A stretch of DNA of 64,000 bases from Piezodorus guildinii (GCA_023052935.1 CM041294.1:24632641-24696640), one strand, 5' to 3'. Shown: positions 43,991 through 55,648, numbered from the stretch's first letter. Made by a program: numbers and translations. The notes: a model not told the origin generated them from the letters alone.

Positions 43991-44039
43991 GTTCATAAAA
44001 CAAAATAATAATATAAACAACAGAATGTCTTGTAGAAGT

Positions 44040-44290
44040 TTTTAGAAGAAACCTGGGTTTGAGCCTGCGAGATGAAGTTGGAACTCCTATGTTGTAGGCT
44101 GCTGCACCTTCAACTGCTGGTAGTGGTAGGGAGTGGTATTTTCTGAATCGGTTTTTGACAAATTCTTCGATGTATTCAATATCTAGCTTGCGGTGTAGTT
44201 GACTATTTCTAATGACCCATGTGGCATCTACGGCTGTTATTAATGTTTTATTGTTGGTGATGATTTCTTGAACATGTATCAACCACGTTT
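44040..44290 (-). mobile_element. Jockey-type LINE C-terminal fragment
   Basis: The - strand reads DATWVIRNSQLHRKLDIEYI, EEFVKNRFRKYHSLPL, then SSRRLKPRF. This corresponds to the end of Jockey reverse transcriptases (PWxxxN..LH.DL..P.I...). It is a different subfamily from the 40729 and 51838 copies, and only about 75 codons survive. Confidence 0.65.
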
Positions 44291-44499
44291 TATTAACATA
44301 TCAAACAAATTTTGTACTAAATATGGCAATAAATGACATCTCTGAGGTAGATACCTCACCACTTCAGTTATATTTTGATGACTGAATCTATAGAGCATTG
44401 CATTTTATATTTATATATTAAATATTTGGTTTATTTAGTTTCCTGAGTAAAGTAGGATGTACAGTTTGCAAATCATTGCTTCGAACATCTTGATTTAAA

Positions 44500-44760
44500 A
44501 TCTGGTAGGATAGGTGCGACAGACTTGAGGTGTTTTCAAGGCCATTCCACTCAAAGGGTTACCGGGAAAGCCCAGACAGGTGGGCAGGTACAGTCCATTC
44601 CTTGGGTCTTCTGGCCACATCATTTCTCTGGAATGTCTGCTCTCCAACCCGGTGTTTTTCTGCTTCCCAACTTGTTGTTTTCTCTTCATTGCAGCTGGTC
44701 AAGTGCGACAACAAAATTAATAATAGCAAACAGAAAATATTGAAATAACGTTTGAGGAAG
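44500..44760. other. GC-richer island with overlapping short frames
   Basis: Three overlapping frames (two +, one -) of 64-72 codons are open here, but none has a recognisable motif. The openness on both strands reflects higher GC. It could be an old element piece. Confidence 0.3.
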
Positions 44761-44959
44761 TAATTAGTTCATCTTTTTAGCCCCTAACCCATAGAAGGCT
44801 GACCGTGACGGAACATAATAGTTGTATGCGTTCATGGTTGGAGGTTCATCCTATTTTTTGATTGATTAATAATGATTGGAACAACTTGCTTACCTATTTA
44901 CTTGCTTGACTGACTGTATAATTATTCTTTTTAATACTAACAATTATGTTTTGGTACAA

Positions 44960-45165
44960 GGAGATGGTTCAGGCGGTTAAATATTTAGAATGGATCCGGA
45001 TTGAGTCCCGAGATAGTTTATAATTTGCCGAGGAGTCCGAATTGAATCCGCGCCAATCTCTGCGGAGGTCGAATCGGGATTCAGTACCTGAAAAAAAGTG
45101 TCAGGCATATGGAACGACATAGCAGCGTTACCCGGAAGAGGTTTGCTATTCCGTTTTCCATAATT
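44960..45165 (+). repeat. Possible tRNA-derived SINE of a fourth type
   Basis: GATGGTTCAGGCGGTTAAAT resembles an A box, and GGATCCGGATTGAGTCCCGA a weak B box, with the spacing expected of a tRNA-like head. The body has GAGGTCGAATCGGGATTCAG. There is only one copy in the window, so this is tentative. Confidence 0.4.
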
Positions 45166-45981
45166 TAAATAAATTCCATAATTTAAGGCATTGCAACAAA
45201 ACTAAGTACTCACATATAGATTATTTCTCTGCGTTTTCTATTTCATTTACAGGATAAACACCCGGATTCATATTACTGGCTGTAATTAGTATATCTGGAC
45301 TTATTGTATTCATTATAGTGAAAAATGTCCCTTAATAATTATTTGATAATTAATTTGTATCGTTATTCAGTAGCGCAATTAGTTAGTTCACTTGACTCAG
45401 AAAACGCTTTCTAAAAGTATTCATAAATTTGAAAGATATTGGTAACTTCATTGCCTCTCTTGGTAACAAATTTCTGATTATAGTAAATATACTGGAACTC
45501 GAAAGCCGAGGGACTGCTTTTTGTTATTTTTAACAACAAATTTAGATTAAATCAGGCATATTATGTTTTTAGTATATAGCCTTAGCTGTTGTATGGACTG
45601 TAAAATACAATTCCATTTTATTTAAGTAATTCTAAAATATTAAGAGTCGTTGCTGAGTTGTATTACTTCCTCCATGGGTCAACCATAGCCTTAGCACCTC
45701 TAGGTTATAAGATTTATGATTGCAATTGAATCGTGATTCCGCAGAAGGCCATTTCCTAGGATGAGAGATGAATTGTAAATGATTCAACTCATGCTATCAT
45801 AATTATTTTAGGAAAAGATGCATTGGATACGAAATTACTTTGAGAAATCTATATTCTAAATTGGTTGGATTAGAGTGATGATAGTATATTTTTTATTCAT
45901 CTATGCGAAAACATATATCACTAAATATGTATCCGTTGTGACAACGTGTTTGTTTGTGACAGCTTCTGATACGCCTTTATA

Positions 45982-46909
45982 TTGGGTTGTTTCACATGAA
46001 ATGTCCGTTTTTATAGTTATAGTTTCTGAAATACATAAAGGATTTTGCAGGTCTCTGTTGTTTTCTTCCGAATGTTTACATATTTAAAGAAAACAGTTAC
46101 TAATCCTCTACCTTTTTATTATAAACATTAGCTTCCCAATCAATTACCCACTTTTTAGTATACCTCCAGATATGAACATGGAAACACGCGATTTTCGAGT
46201 AATATTTTAGTACGAGTTTAAACTCGGCCATTCAGCAGCTGAGGCCGCTAGAAATATTTGCAAGGCGTGTAGGGAAGGGAATGCTAGTGAACGGACAATT
46301 CCCGTTGGTTTGCTAAGTTTTCAGCTGGGGATACCGACTTGGAAAACTTGCCCCGAGGAAGACCTCCATCCGTAATAGACAACGATGTCCTCAAACATAC
46401 AGTAGAAGGAAAACCCTACCAAACAGTTAAAGGACTCTCAGCACAACTAAATGCAAGTGCCTCTACCGTTTCCAGACATTTAAAGTGTATGGGGAAAGTA
46501 AAAAAGCTCGATACATGGGGTAACTCATGCTCTCACTGAGCGGGAGCAAGACCCCATGTTTCAAAACATACCGTGCAAAAATTGAAAGAACTGGGCTACG
46601 AAGTTCTTCCGCACCCACCATATTCTCCCGACTTGTCTCCAACAGATTACCACCTCTTCAGGAATTTAGACAACTTCGTCAAAGTAAAACATTTTGAAAA
46701 GGATGATCAAGTGAAAAGTGCGGGTTCAGATTTAATTTCACTTCAAAGCTCAGTTTTTCAGTTCGGGGATAAAAAAGTTGGTGTCAAGTTGGGAAAAATG
46801 TGTAGAAAAAGAAGGTAAATCCTTCGAATAAAATTATCTTGTTTTCATATCGTATTTTTAATAAAAATCCTTTACCTTGAAAACGGATATTTCATGTGAC
46901 ACAACCCAA
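45982..46909 (+). mobile_element. Mariner element, internally deleted and frameshifted
   Basis: TTGGGTTGTTTCACATGAAA at the left end matches the reverse complement of the right end (TTGGGTTGTGTCACATGAAA), and TA duplications flank it. The transposase reads FKLGHSAAEAARNICKA (first helix-turn-helix), GRPPSVIDNDVL (GRP-like linker), and LSAQLNASASTVSRHLK (second helix-turn-helix). It then jumps to VQKLKELGYEVLPHPPYSPD with LSPTDYHLF, which contains the third catalytic Asp. The stretch holding the first two catalytic Asp residues is deleted, and frames change at 46300 and 46540. It cannot code for an active transposase. Confidence 0.93.
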
Positions 46910-46994
46910 TAGTTTTATTTACGCAGTGGCCTGTCCAAATAACATTGGATTAGATGGTTATATTATTTTAATACAGTATTACTTCTAAAATGTA

Positions 46995-47268
46995 GGGAGC
47001 GGCGTGGTCTAGTGGATAGATCACAAGTCTACTGTTCTCTGGGTCCTAGGTTCGAATCCCGACTGTGACAGAATAATATTTATTCTGTTAATTCTGCCGG
47101 GGGGCGACCCTAGTGTATGGAGACCCTACTGGAGCAGACCTAGCCTCTTTAAAGTGGGTACCCAAATTGGGAAAAAAAAAAAAAGGCTTTGGCTTAGAAA
47201 CAGATTTAATCTCTGTATGAACTGAGCCCAAGACCCTTCATGGGTTGTAGAGGTACAGGGTTTTATTA
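46995..47268 (+). repeat. SINE-A copy, full length
   Basis: GGGAGCGGCGTGGTCTAGTG (A box) and GGTTCGAATCCCGACTG (B box) begin a copy colinear with 35218-34921. It continues through TTAAAGTGGGTACCCAAATT, an internal A run at 47173-47184, GGCTTAGAAACAGATTTAAT and ACTGAGCCCAAGACCCTTCA to TGGGTTGTAGAGGTACAGGG. Confidence 0.9.
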
Positions 47269-48985
47269 CTATTAAAATAAATTTATTTATATATTTTTTT
47301 AATCAGTATATTTTTCGCTGTACACACATCTTTTCAATCTATTAGTACTTCTGTTACTCTTTTATAAGTTTTTTTAAATTGATAAATATGTTTGATATTT
47401 ATCGATACAAACTTAAAGTTGGTGATACATATAATATTAAAATTATAATGTGATTAGTCTTGTTTAATCGTAAGAAATACTTATACCTTGAATATTAAAT
47501 AAACTCCAAGTTGAGAATTTAATTTTCGAACTCTAGGACTGAGAAGGTCTTGTCCCAGGTGGTGAATCAACACTGACTCAATGAACAGGGCAAGAAATAT
47601 CTAAGGGAGTAATAATAGGTCTTTAAAGAATAGAAAGATGCGAAAAGGCAGCTCAGGAAAGATGAAAAATAACAAGATAATCAAGTTAAAACGAAAACAG
47701 TAACAAAGACTAATAAAATAGTAAGGACAAAGACTTACAAAATAGTAAGGACTGTAAAAAAATTACTCTTCGACAAAATTTGACGCCTGAACTACTGAAA
47801 AATTCTTACTTAACACGTTCACGCCGGGGCGATATCAACGTTTTTCCGCGTGGGCGGGGCTGTGTTAGCTACTTCAATTTTTCGAGGGTACTGAATTCCC
47901 TCAAATCTCAAGTTAAGGGTCTATGTTTATAATACATGATTAAGTCGAATCAAGTATTGGAAGGGAAGTGAAGATAACTACAGTGATATTATATAAAGTT
48001 TCAAACTTATGAAGAAGAACTGAATGTCCGTATCTTATGGGCAAGGTATGTAGGCTGAGGCAGTTAATCAGGACATTACGATAAATACATAATATGTATG
48101 CATACATAACGATAAATGTGGTATCAGATCACTTTAAAGTCCCAAAAACTGATGGATAGAAAGCATTTTACAAATATCTAGCAAAGCTACGTGCAAAAAA
48201 CTGGAAAGTCGTAGCCCAAGCGTATGCAAAAGGATGTTTCAAGTCTGCAGATCTATCCAAAGAAAAAGATACAGAGAACAGAAATAGTTAAATGAATTCT
48301 ACCATTCAAAATATTACTTTTGTGAAACATATTTTGACTATGAGGAATCTTTTGATTACATTGGTGTTGATATCTTCCTACCAATTATACTGAAACAAAA
48401 AAAAAAATAATAATAATAAATAAACTGGAGGAACAGTTCTAATTTAATCACTTTACAGTATTAGTTTGTCTCTAATGAACTATTCGGTATGGTTACTATG
48501 TTCTCCAATAGTTCTAGACGCTTTATACTATTAGTGGTAAGCCAAATTATTAACAGAAGCCGATTTGAGTACTGTACCTCGAAGGGAAGTTCGGAGATCC
48601 GTTGGGAGTTTGCCTCAATCAGATTCCATTTAATTAAATCAAACTGTTTCGAACTTTCGGTTTCCAGTTTGTCTTCTAATGGTTTGTTTTCGTTTCGCAC
48701 TTTATTATTGAATTTGAGTTGGGCCCACTTTGCGTGGTGTTGTTAACTGCTTTCGCCAGAGCTGAGGAAAGTTAGCGAATTCGCTCCTTTGGCTTTTGTT
48801 TGTGTAAATATTATTTTGTCGGAGCCAGTTGGAATTACCTTTGTCTTATCTCTTATATTATAATAATTATAGCGACAGTTTTTGGTTTAAAAATGTTCTG
48901 TTTTTTGCAAATCTGTAGTTTTTCTACATGTTTTTTCGTCTCTTATCGTTTAGCATATTTAATTTTATTAATAATAAAATAAAAT
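47269..48985. other. AT-rich stretch, no gene supported
   Basis: A TTAACACGTTCACGCCGGGG sequence at 47813 resembles the TTAA-started end of piggyBac-type elements, but no matching right end was found. Both strands are open at 48461-48746 without any motif. Confidence 0.3.
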
Positions 48986-48989
48986 AAAA

Positions 48990-49252
48990 AAATTAGTCTC
49001 GTATTATAGGTTGAGAGTTCGGATCCCAGTCCCGGTGGGGCTTTTATAAGGATATAATTTATAGGGGATTCACTCACAGCCTCTCTCCCGGGTATGTGAG
49101 ACCCGTCAGCCAAATGGTGGCCACTCACAAAATTAGGCGTAGGGAGTGATGACCCTACACTACAACATGCATCGAGAAACGTGAGTGTAATCTCCTAGGA
49201 TATTGCACCACGAGGCCTAGGGTCTACACGGCCTGTCGCGCCACTGAAAGTA
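48990..49252 (+). repeat. SINE-C copy, 5'-truncated
   Basis: It matches 37260-37508 from GAGAGTTCGGATCCCAGTCC through GGGGATTCACTCACAGCCTC, GGGTATGTGAGACCCGTCAG, GGGAGTGATGACCCTACACT and GGCCTGTCGCGCC. The A box region is missing. Confidence 0.85.
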
Positions 49253-49509
49253 TAATACAATGTTACACCTTTTAATTAGAATGTAATAGAAAGTTAAATT
49301 TTGTTGCTTCATGTTCTATCAGGATCATCCATTTTTTTAATGTTTATTTATTTAAATTTGTAATATTAATTGACAATAAGCCAATGGTACGATTTAAAAA
49401 AGAAAATTAAATATCTTAGGTCACTAAAAATCTCTTATTTTTTTAATAGTCCCGTCCTACTGTTTGGAATGCAACTTTTATGACGCCTTTTTTACTACTA
49501 TATCCGCGT

Positions 49510-50033
49510 AATTTATGATTCAAACTAGTATATCGAGTCCCTTTGATTTTAGACTACGTACAATTATATTACCTCCGGTAAATACAACGTCCATTCATAA
49601 CAACGGACATAAACCTCAAGCTTACCTATTATTAAACGCACCATTTCCTGTCATAAAAATATTTGCACAATTAAGACTTTCTGGAAACTACAATATTAAA
49701 TTAACATTTAACAATATATACTACCATTTTAAACCCAAGGAAAACTGCACTCTATGTAACCTCAACGAAAGAGAGGACTTATTCCACATTTTCATTGGAT
49801 GTCCCATATACGCACCGTACCGAACTCATTACATCCTTATATCCCTAGAGCCTTAAATATGAACAGTACAAATTTTATCGCCCTGTTTACCACCGAAGAT
49901 ATTGAGTTATTAAAAAACATTTATAGGAGGCCAAGGACCACATCGGTCTGTAGCGCCACGGATGATGATGAAAAAACATTTATTATTATGCTAGGCAATG
50001 TTGTCAAATCAGATCATTTATAATTAATGAATA

Positions 50034-50105
<72 letters not shown>

Positions 50106-50365
50106 ATATATTTATTATATTGGAAACTGTTAAATTATTCATACATTGTCTTTGAGTTATTTTGTTATAGGTTTTATTGTAATTCATTACTATTTAATGT
50201 TCCTAGAGCTGATAACGTAGTGAATTAGTATCTTGTAGTAGTATCTCTAACTCTTTTATTGAAGTATGTTTTGTATTATATATTTGTTATGTAGCCAGCT
50301 CTATTTGTATGGGGGTTACCCCGAAAGGAAATAAAGTTATTCATTCATTCATTCATTCATTCACG
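49510..50365 (+). mobile_element. LINE 3' end with (ATTC)n tail
   Basis: The frame at 49515-49856 ends with AQLRLSGNYNIKLTFNNIYY, then CTLCNLNEREDLFHIFIGC, a C-x2-C...H...C zinc-like end of LINE ORF2 proteins, and CPIYAPYR. The 3' UTR contains a (TA)n run at 50038-50093, then GGGTTACCCCGAAAGGAAAT and AAAG, and ends in at least five ATTC units (50340-50363). Short tandem tails like this are typical of some LINE clades. A frameshift near 49850 links it to the frame continuing to 50023. Confidence 0.75.
50038..50093. repeat. (AT)n microsatellite
   Basis: About 28 AT units inside the 3' part of the LINE at 49510-50365. Confidence 0.95.
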
Positions 50366-51087
50366 TAGAATTATATTATTTTATTTTTTAAAAAACGTAG
50401 TCTCAATATTATAATTTATCGTAAAATATATTCATATTTTAAACATTAATAGGTAATCTCGGGTAAGAAACAAGATGAATGTGTTTCATTAGATATTCCA
50501 AAGAGTTCTCTTGAACATAATTATCCTTCTTATTATTTGTAAACGATAAATTTTAAAGTTGTTATTAAATATTATTGTTAATAATTCTTTTTCGAGACTA
50601 AGCCCATAATGATTAGCACGAAAGTGATCAAAACTGGACGATGGGTAAAAAGATAAGAAAGTATTTTTTAATAAATTTTGTTTTTAATAAGATGTTTCTT
50701 TTTAAGGTGTTTCTCTAGCATCATTAAATAATTATGTATTATATTTCTTAATTCATTCAAACAAGCTTGATCAACGGAAGTTGACTGAGATGTTAACACA
50801 AAATAGTTTGTTTTTCCCCTGAATTTTTAGTACAGTCTTCTTCTGAAAGAAATAGAGCCGGAAGAAATATAATGGAGATATTGGAAGCGGGGTCATAGTT
50901 CCGGAGTTACACCACTAGAGTTCGCCCTCTGCCGTTCTTTTTGCGACACAATGTTGATATTGATTTACATTTGTTGAATTACGCAATAAAAGTATCACTT
51001 ATGCGGTTAAATAGTTATTTAACTGTGATTAACAATGGAGTTTTCTGTTTTCATATTTGTAAAACATTATTAAAGGAATAGTGGATA

Positions 51088-51296
51088 TAATTAGTTGACC
51101 GTTGAGAATTACTGGTAGGAATTAGTCCGGGTGCCGGACATTAAATGAAACAACTAAATAGTTTGACTGAGCAGTTTCCATTCGCCTACAATACGTCCTG
51201 ATGATGGGGGTCGAAACGTTGGCAAACAATAAATACTTGAAACTATTTAGTTGTTTCATTTAAGAACCGCCACCCGGACTAATTCCTTCCAGTATT
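51088..51296. mobile_element. Foldback element with hammerhead-like core, most complete short form
   Basis: The left arm TAGTTGACCGTTGAGAATTA, GGAATTAGTCCGGGTGCCGG, AAATGAAACAACTAAATAGT is inverted at the right as AACTATTTAGTTGTTTCATT, CCGCCACCCGGACTAATTCC and TTCCAGTA. Between them lies CGTCCTGATGATGGGGGTCG followed by AAACGTTGGCAAAC. The right arm is nearly identical to 11855-11905. Confidence 0.8.
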
Positions 51297-51837
51297 AAAG
51301 GAATAGCAAAATAAACTGAAGAAACATTTGTTGTGGCTATTTATGCTATGTTATTATTTACATATTTGTCTATTGAGTTATGGAACGGGAAAGTTTAAGT
51401 TAATTAAGTTGCGCGAATAAAGCGATTGTGTAAACTCGGTATTCGAGCCCGGTCGCATTTCAATCAAAATCACACAGCATTCACTCGCTTCCCTGCTTGA
51501 AATTATTTAAAAAGTTTAGATTTTATTAGCTATAAAATATTATTTATTTTTGATTAGACAAAATAACAATAAATTATTTAGTTATTAAATGTTACAAACC
51601 ATTATCTATAATATTCGTCATTCTCTCAGTCTATATTCTAAGCTTTTTATGTTACGTGATATCTTAATCTTATTAAATTAAATTAATTAATTTGATATTA
51701 TTATTATTCTGACTGTATACCGTGGGTAATTGTTACTAAGGTTATTTCCGAAAAAATAAAAAAAAAAGTTACTCTGGGATTTTATTTTTTTCTCCTTCAG
51801 TTGATTATCAGATCCTTTCATATTTTATATTTATACA

Positions 51838-52854
51838 ACTCCGCAATTTCCTTCCCTCTACATACTTCCTTATCATCAAGTCCTACCTCACTGACAGATC
51901 CTTCAAAGTAAATCATAATAATTCCTATTCATCCATTTTCAGTCAGTTTACTGGTATTCCTCAAGGCAGTATCCTAGGACCTATTCTTTTCACAGTTTAT
52001 ATAGCTGATATCCCATCCCATCCTAACAATTTCCTTTCTACCTACGCTGATGACACTTGTGTGTTATCAGTCAATACTGATCCAACTATTGCCTCTCAAA
52101 CTCTCCAATCCCAACTCTCGAAGTATGGTGTCAGAACTGGAGAATTAAAATAAATGCCAACAAATCCAACCAAATTACCTTTACCCTTTATGACATCCTG
52201 CCCTACTGTCTCCTTCAATAATACTCCTCTTGTCCCGGTTGAACAGATCCGATATCTAGGACTGCACCTTGACAAACGTCTCACTTGGAACCCTCATACA
52301 AGACTTAAACGACAAGAAACTGCTCGACGTTTTCGACTACTTCAACACTTACTAGACAAACGTTCTAATCTTCCACTTAATTACAAAAGACTCATCTACA
52401 TGACTATCATAAGGCCGATATGGACTTACGGAGTAGAGCTTTGGGGCTCTACTAAACCATCGAATTCTTCCCGTATCCAATCCCAACAATCCAAAATCCT
52501 TCGTAAAATCCTCAATGCTCCTTACTTTGTCACGAATACACTAATCCATAAAGATCTTAATGTTACGTATGTTGCTGATTTGGCCCGATCTAGATACCGT
52601 TCCTTCCATGACAAACTCCATTCCCACCCTAATCCTTTAGTTTCAATCCTTTTTTCCTCTTCAATACCTGACAATCCTCCGAGGCGTCTGAAAAGGAGAT
52701 GGCCCCGAGACCTTCTAGTTTAGAACATTTTTAGAGTGCTTCCATTGGGAAGCTTCTCTACATGTGTTTCATGCCTTTATATATTTCATCTAATTTACTT
52801 GTTGTATTCCTGTATACAGTTGTAAATTCCAATAAGTAAATAAAAAAAAAAAAA
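51838..52854 (+). mobile_element. 5'-truncated Jockey-type LINE with 12-base target duplication
   Basis: TATATTTATACA at 51826-51837 and 52855-52866 flanks the insert. The 5' part (51840-52150) encodes the RT palm: FTGIPQGSILGPILFTVYIA and STYADDTCVLS with the catalytic YADD. After a stop and frame change, 52154-52723 gives PVEQIRYLGLHLDKRLTW, RLIYMTIIRPIWTYGVELWG, RKILNAPYFVTNTLIHKDLN and a terminal RLKRRWPRDLLV. A 3' UTR and A tail (52841-52854) follow. It is the same subfamily as the copy at 40729-41275. Confidence 0.92.
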
Positions 52855-53039
52855 TATATTTATACATTTTTATAATAAGTATTTATTCGAACAATCATAG
52901 AGGGCTATTTAAATCTCTTGCTCGCAGCACACAATTATCACTTCGTGAAATCAAGATTTAAATTAACCTAAACTGAATAAAATAATTTAATTGTTTGGAT
53001 GTAAAGGTCTATTTTTTATATTAAATAATATAACAATTG

Positions 53040-53260
53040 AAATTAGTATCAGCAACAATCACTGGTGTTTATGACATTTCGTCACTCTGCATCATCTTCT
53101 ACAACTGTCTTAGCTAACCTTTGTTTAAAATCTTTAGCTTTCTAGCTATGTATTATACACGATTCATCTTTGCGGAAAAGAAAAATTAACCTGGATAAAT
53201 ATATCGGTTGTTTTCCCCTTGTTGATTATCGAATTTCTTCATATTATATCCACTCATTTT
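53040..53260 (+). repeat. Repeat X fragment, divergent
   Basis: AAATCTTTAGCTTTCTAGCT, TATTATACACGATTCATCTT and TTTTCCCCTTGTTGATTATC correspond to 40309-40415 and 31040-31150 of the better copies. The sequence left of the Jockey insertion at 51780-51830 has the same end block (CTCCTTCAGTTGATTATC). Confidence 0.6.
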
Positions 53261-53609
53261 GTCTCGATGCTGAAATGTTTTTGACCAACTGCTATTCGAA
53301 GGCAGCGGTAGCTTCAAAAACTAGCTTAATTGATATATTTAATGTATGTACAGAATAATATTACTGAAATCATTGGATTTCTTTTCTAAAGGTTTCGTGT
53401 TTACCAATTCCAGTAGGTGGCATACAGGGGAATATTAAAGTTTTAATAAATGACATTATTATTTAGAATTAACTCTCACATATACAATATATGTACACAA
53501 TGGTTGAGAATACTGAGGGACATTATCGATAACCTTGCCAAACAATATTACATTTAAAGAAAATACGTTACAAAAACTTAGTCGGCTGGCGTAGGTAGAA
53601 TCAGTCTTA

Positions 53610-54394
53610 AGGCCCCTTCAGACGATCGTTCAAAAATGACGGTTTGGAAGGACGGTTCGACACGTCGTTCAAAACCGATGAAAAGAACGTCGTCTTATTG
53701 CCAAAACCGTCGTGTTGGAAGGACGGTTCTGCGACCTGGCCGAGACTGAAAAAAATTCTTCTAGTACGTCGTTCTTTTCTAAGAATTCTCACATTTAATC
53801 CATTTATGACGATGATTCTTCATTTTTTTTTTTACTATTGAATTACTTAAATCAGATGGCCATTCAACTTATACAATTAAAAATAAGTGAATCAATTCAG
53901 ACAAATATTAGTCGCACTTGTAATTAAATCACTGTTTCATTTCTTTCAATAATCGGATTTATGAAGTGTAAGAGTTCTAAATATGTTTCATGGTCCATCC
54001 TTGGGTACAGTTGTTAATAGCTCGGATAGCAAATTTACATCAGAAAGTTCATACTCTTTTGACCACTTTGATCATCTCCTATTTTTTTAACCCTACTGCT
54101 AAACTAATAGTTAAAGCTACAGTCGCGTCCATTACTTATCTCTACTTAATTAATTAACCATCTAAACTGAAAACAAATCAATCTAAAATACTGCAAACAA
54201 CACCACTTGCTTAGAAGGACTGCAATGAACTAGTTTAAAGAGACTGACCGGAAGGCTTGGAAGGATGAAATTGAACGATAGTCTGAGGGTGCATTGTTCG
54301 TCGTTAAAAACCGACGGTTTCCCCCTCCCTCCCACTATCTTCCTTTGAACCGATGTAGTGGAAGGACGAAATGAACGATCGTCTGAAGGAGCCT
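53610..54394. mobile_element. Terminal-inverted-repeat DNA element, non-autonomous
   Basis: The left end AGGCCCCTTCAGACGATCGT, followed by TCAAAAA, matches the reverse complement of the right end (AGGCTCCTTCAGACGATCGT, TCATTTC). Subterminal GGAAGGACGG and AAAACCGACGG-type motifs recur inside both ends. There is no transposase frame in the 785 bases. No convincing target duplication was found, so the superfamily is undecided. Confidence 0.8.
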
Positions 54395-54710
54395 GTAGGC
54401 GCTTCATCTCTGCTTCATCCTCCAGCTGCTCTGACCCCGACGGACCTCCGTTCTTCTTGTAGATGGAACTTCAACTCTCGTGGCTGGAATCCGACTCCAC
54501 TTCGAATCTCCTTTCTTATCCTCGTTACCTTGGGCGGGGCTGATATACGAAGTCCAATCTTTGTTCAGGCTAGTAGCTGGGTTATAGAATGTACCAAGTG
54601 TACCGCGGGGACCAGCCCACAGACAGCCCAAGCCCCCGAACAATCCAAGGAGGTATGGGAAATGCCTTTTGACTTTTGCCGACAAAGGTTATTAAAATGT
54701 ATTTAATTAA
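54395..54710. other. GC-rich island with open frames on both strands
   Basis: This 300-base stretch is much richer in GC than its surroundings. It keeps a + frame (54371-54706) and a - frame (54685-54404) open. The - frame reads LGTFYNPATSLNKDWTSYIS and is Arg/Lys/Ser-rich. I do not recognise either. It is probably a fragment of a GC-rich element rather than a gene. Confidence 0.35.
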
Positions 54711-54789
54711 TATAATAACTATCCTATTCTTACTCCCCTCAGTATCCTCAATACATTACAGTTAATTACAGTTAATAACAAAACTAAAG

Positions 54790-55215
54790 GTGTTTTAAAG
54801 ATTTTTTGTTTTTATTAGGCATTAGAGCCTTTTCATTCTGTTCCAGTTTGAATAAAACCTACATGAAATTAAAATTATTTTAATTACATACCAACATAGC
54901 GAATATATGTCAAATAATTAGAGCCGTTTTTGAAGATATGTTAAAAAACATTGTGTTTAGTGGCAGTTCTGGTACGTTGATTTTTTTGGAAAAGTTGCTG
55001 TAACATCGCAGGCATATAGGTGTCTCGAATACAAAATTTCATATTCGTACGAATTTTAGTTTTGTGCTTGACTTGCCACTTACACACTCACACACACACA
55101 CATACCTTTTTGCGAGACTTAGTTATTCCGGATCAGGGAACTCTTAAAAGTTTATTTTTGATGATAGCTTGAATGCTGACATTTTCGCAATACTTTTCCT
55201 TACTATGTATTCCGT
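54790..55215 (+). repeat. Repeat X, copy 5
   Basis: It contains TTAGAGCCTTTTCATTCTGT, TTAGAGCCGTTTTTGAAGAT, GCTGTAACATCGCAGGCATA, a CACACTCACACACACACACA segment and TTTTTGCGAGACTTAGTTAT, in the order of copies 1 and 4. More diverged than these. Confidence 0.7.
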
Positions 55216-55379
55216 ATGAATGAAATGAAATAAATAAATAAATAGCTGAGTAAATGAAATAAAAAAATCTAAATAAATTTGATAAAAACATTTTGAAAAT
55301 TCGGCCTTTAAGATTTCTTGTAATATTTCAATGATGATGATATATATTATTTAGTATTTTTGGTAATGAGAATTACCGG

Positions 55380-55648
55380 GTTCATCTGTGGTGTAGTGGC
55401 TAGCATAATAGAATACTGTGTCCTTGGTCGTGGGTTCAAGCCCGGCAGATGGTCCTATTATTATTTATAGGGTTTTAATAATCCTTGGTTATGCCATCCT
55501 TCGAAGGGGACGTGGGATGGTACCCCAGCCTGTACGATGTCCGATAGTTGTTAAAGATCCCCGTACTAACGGAACCTGGATTATCAACATTAGGAACCCC
55601 CTAGTAACATCGTGCGATTAGCCACAGTAGTATAAAGTAACGTTGAAT
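55380..55648 (+). repeat. SINE-B copy
   Basis: Its head is GTGGTGTAGTGGCTAGCATA (A box), GTGGGTTCAAGCCCGGC (B box), then GGGACGTGGGATGGTACCCC, GTTAAAGATCCCC, and TATAAAGTAACGTTGAATGA at the 3' end. It keeps the middle block missing from the 34571 copy. Confidence 0.8.

Noticed and set aside
43706..44020. 104-codon Phe/Tyr-rich frame resembling a membrane protein
   Set aside because: Low-complexity AATAAA-type sequence. The hydrophobic look is a composition artefact.
44495..44748. Overlapping 64-72 codon frames
   Set aside because: Three mutually overlapping frames on two strands in a GC-richer patch, with no domain or conservation signal visible.
46995..47070. tRNA gene (GGTCTAGTGG and GGTTCGAATCC boxes)
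   Set aside because: The tRNA-like head belongs to a SINE with a long body, repeated elsewhere in the window with the same 3' sequence.
48461..48746. Open frames on both strands, possible gene
   Set aside because: No motif, no splice support, and both strands open in the same place.
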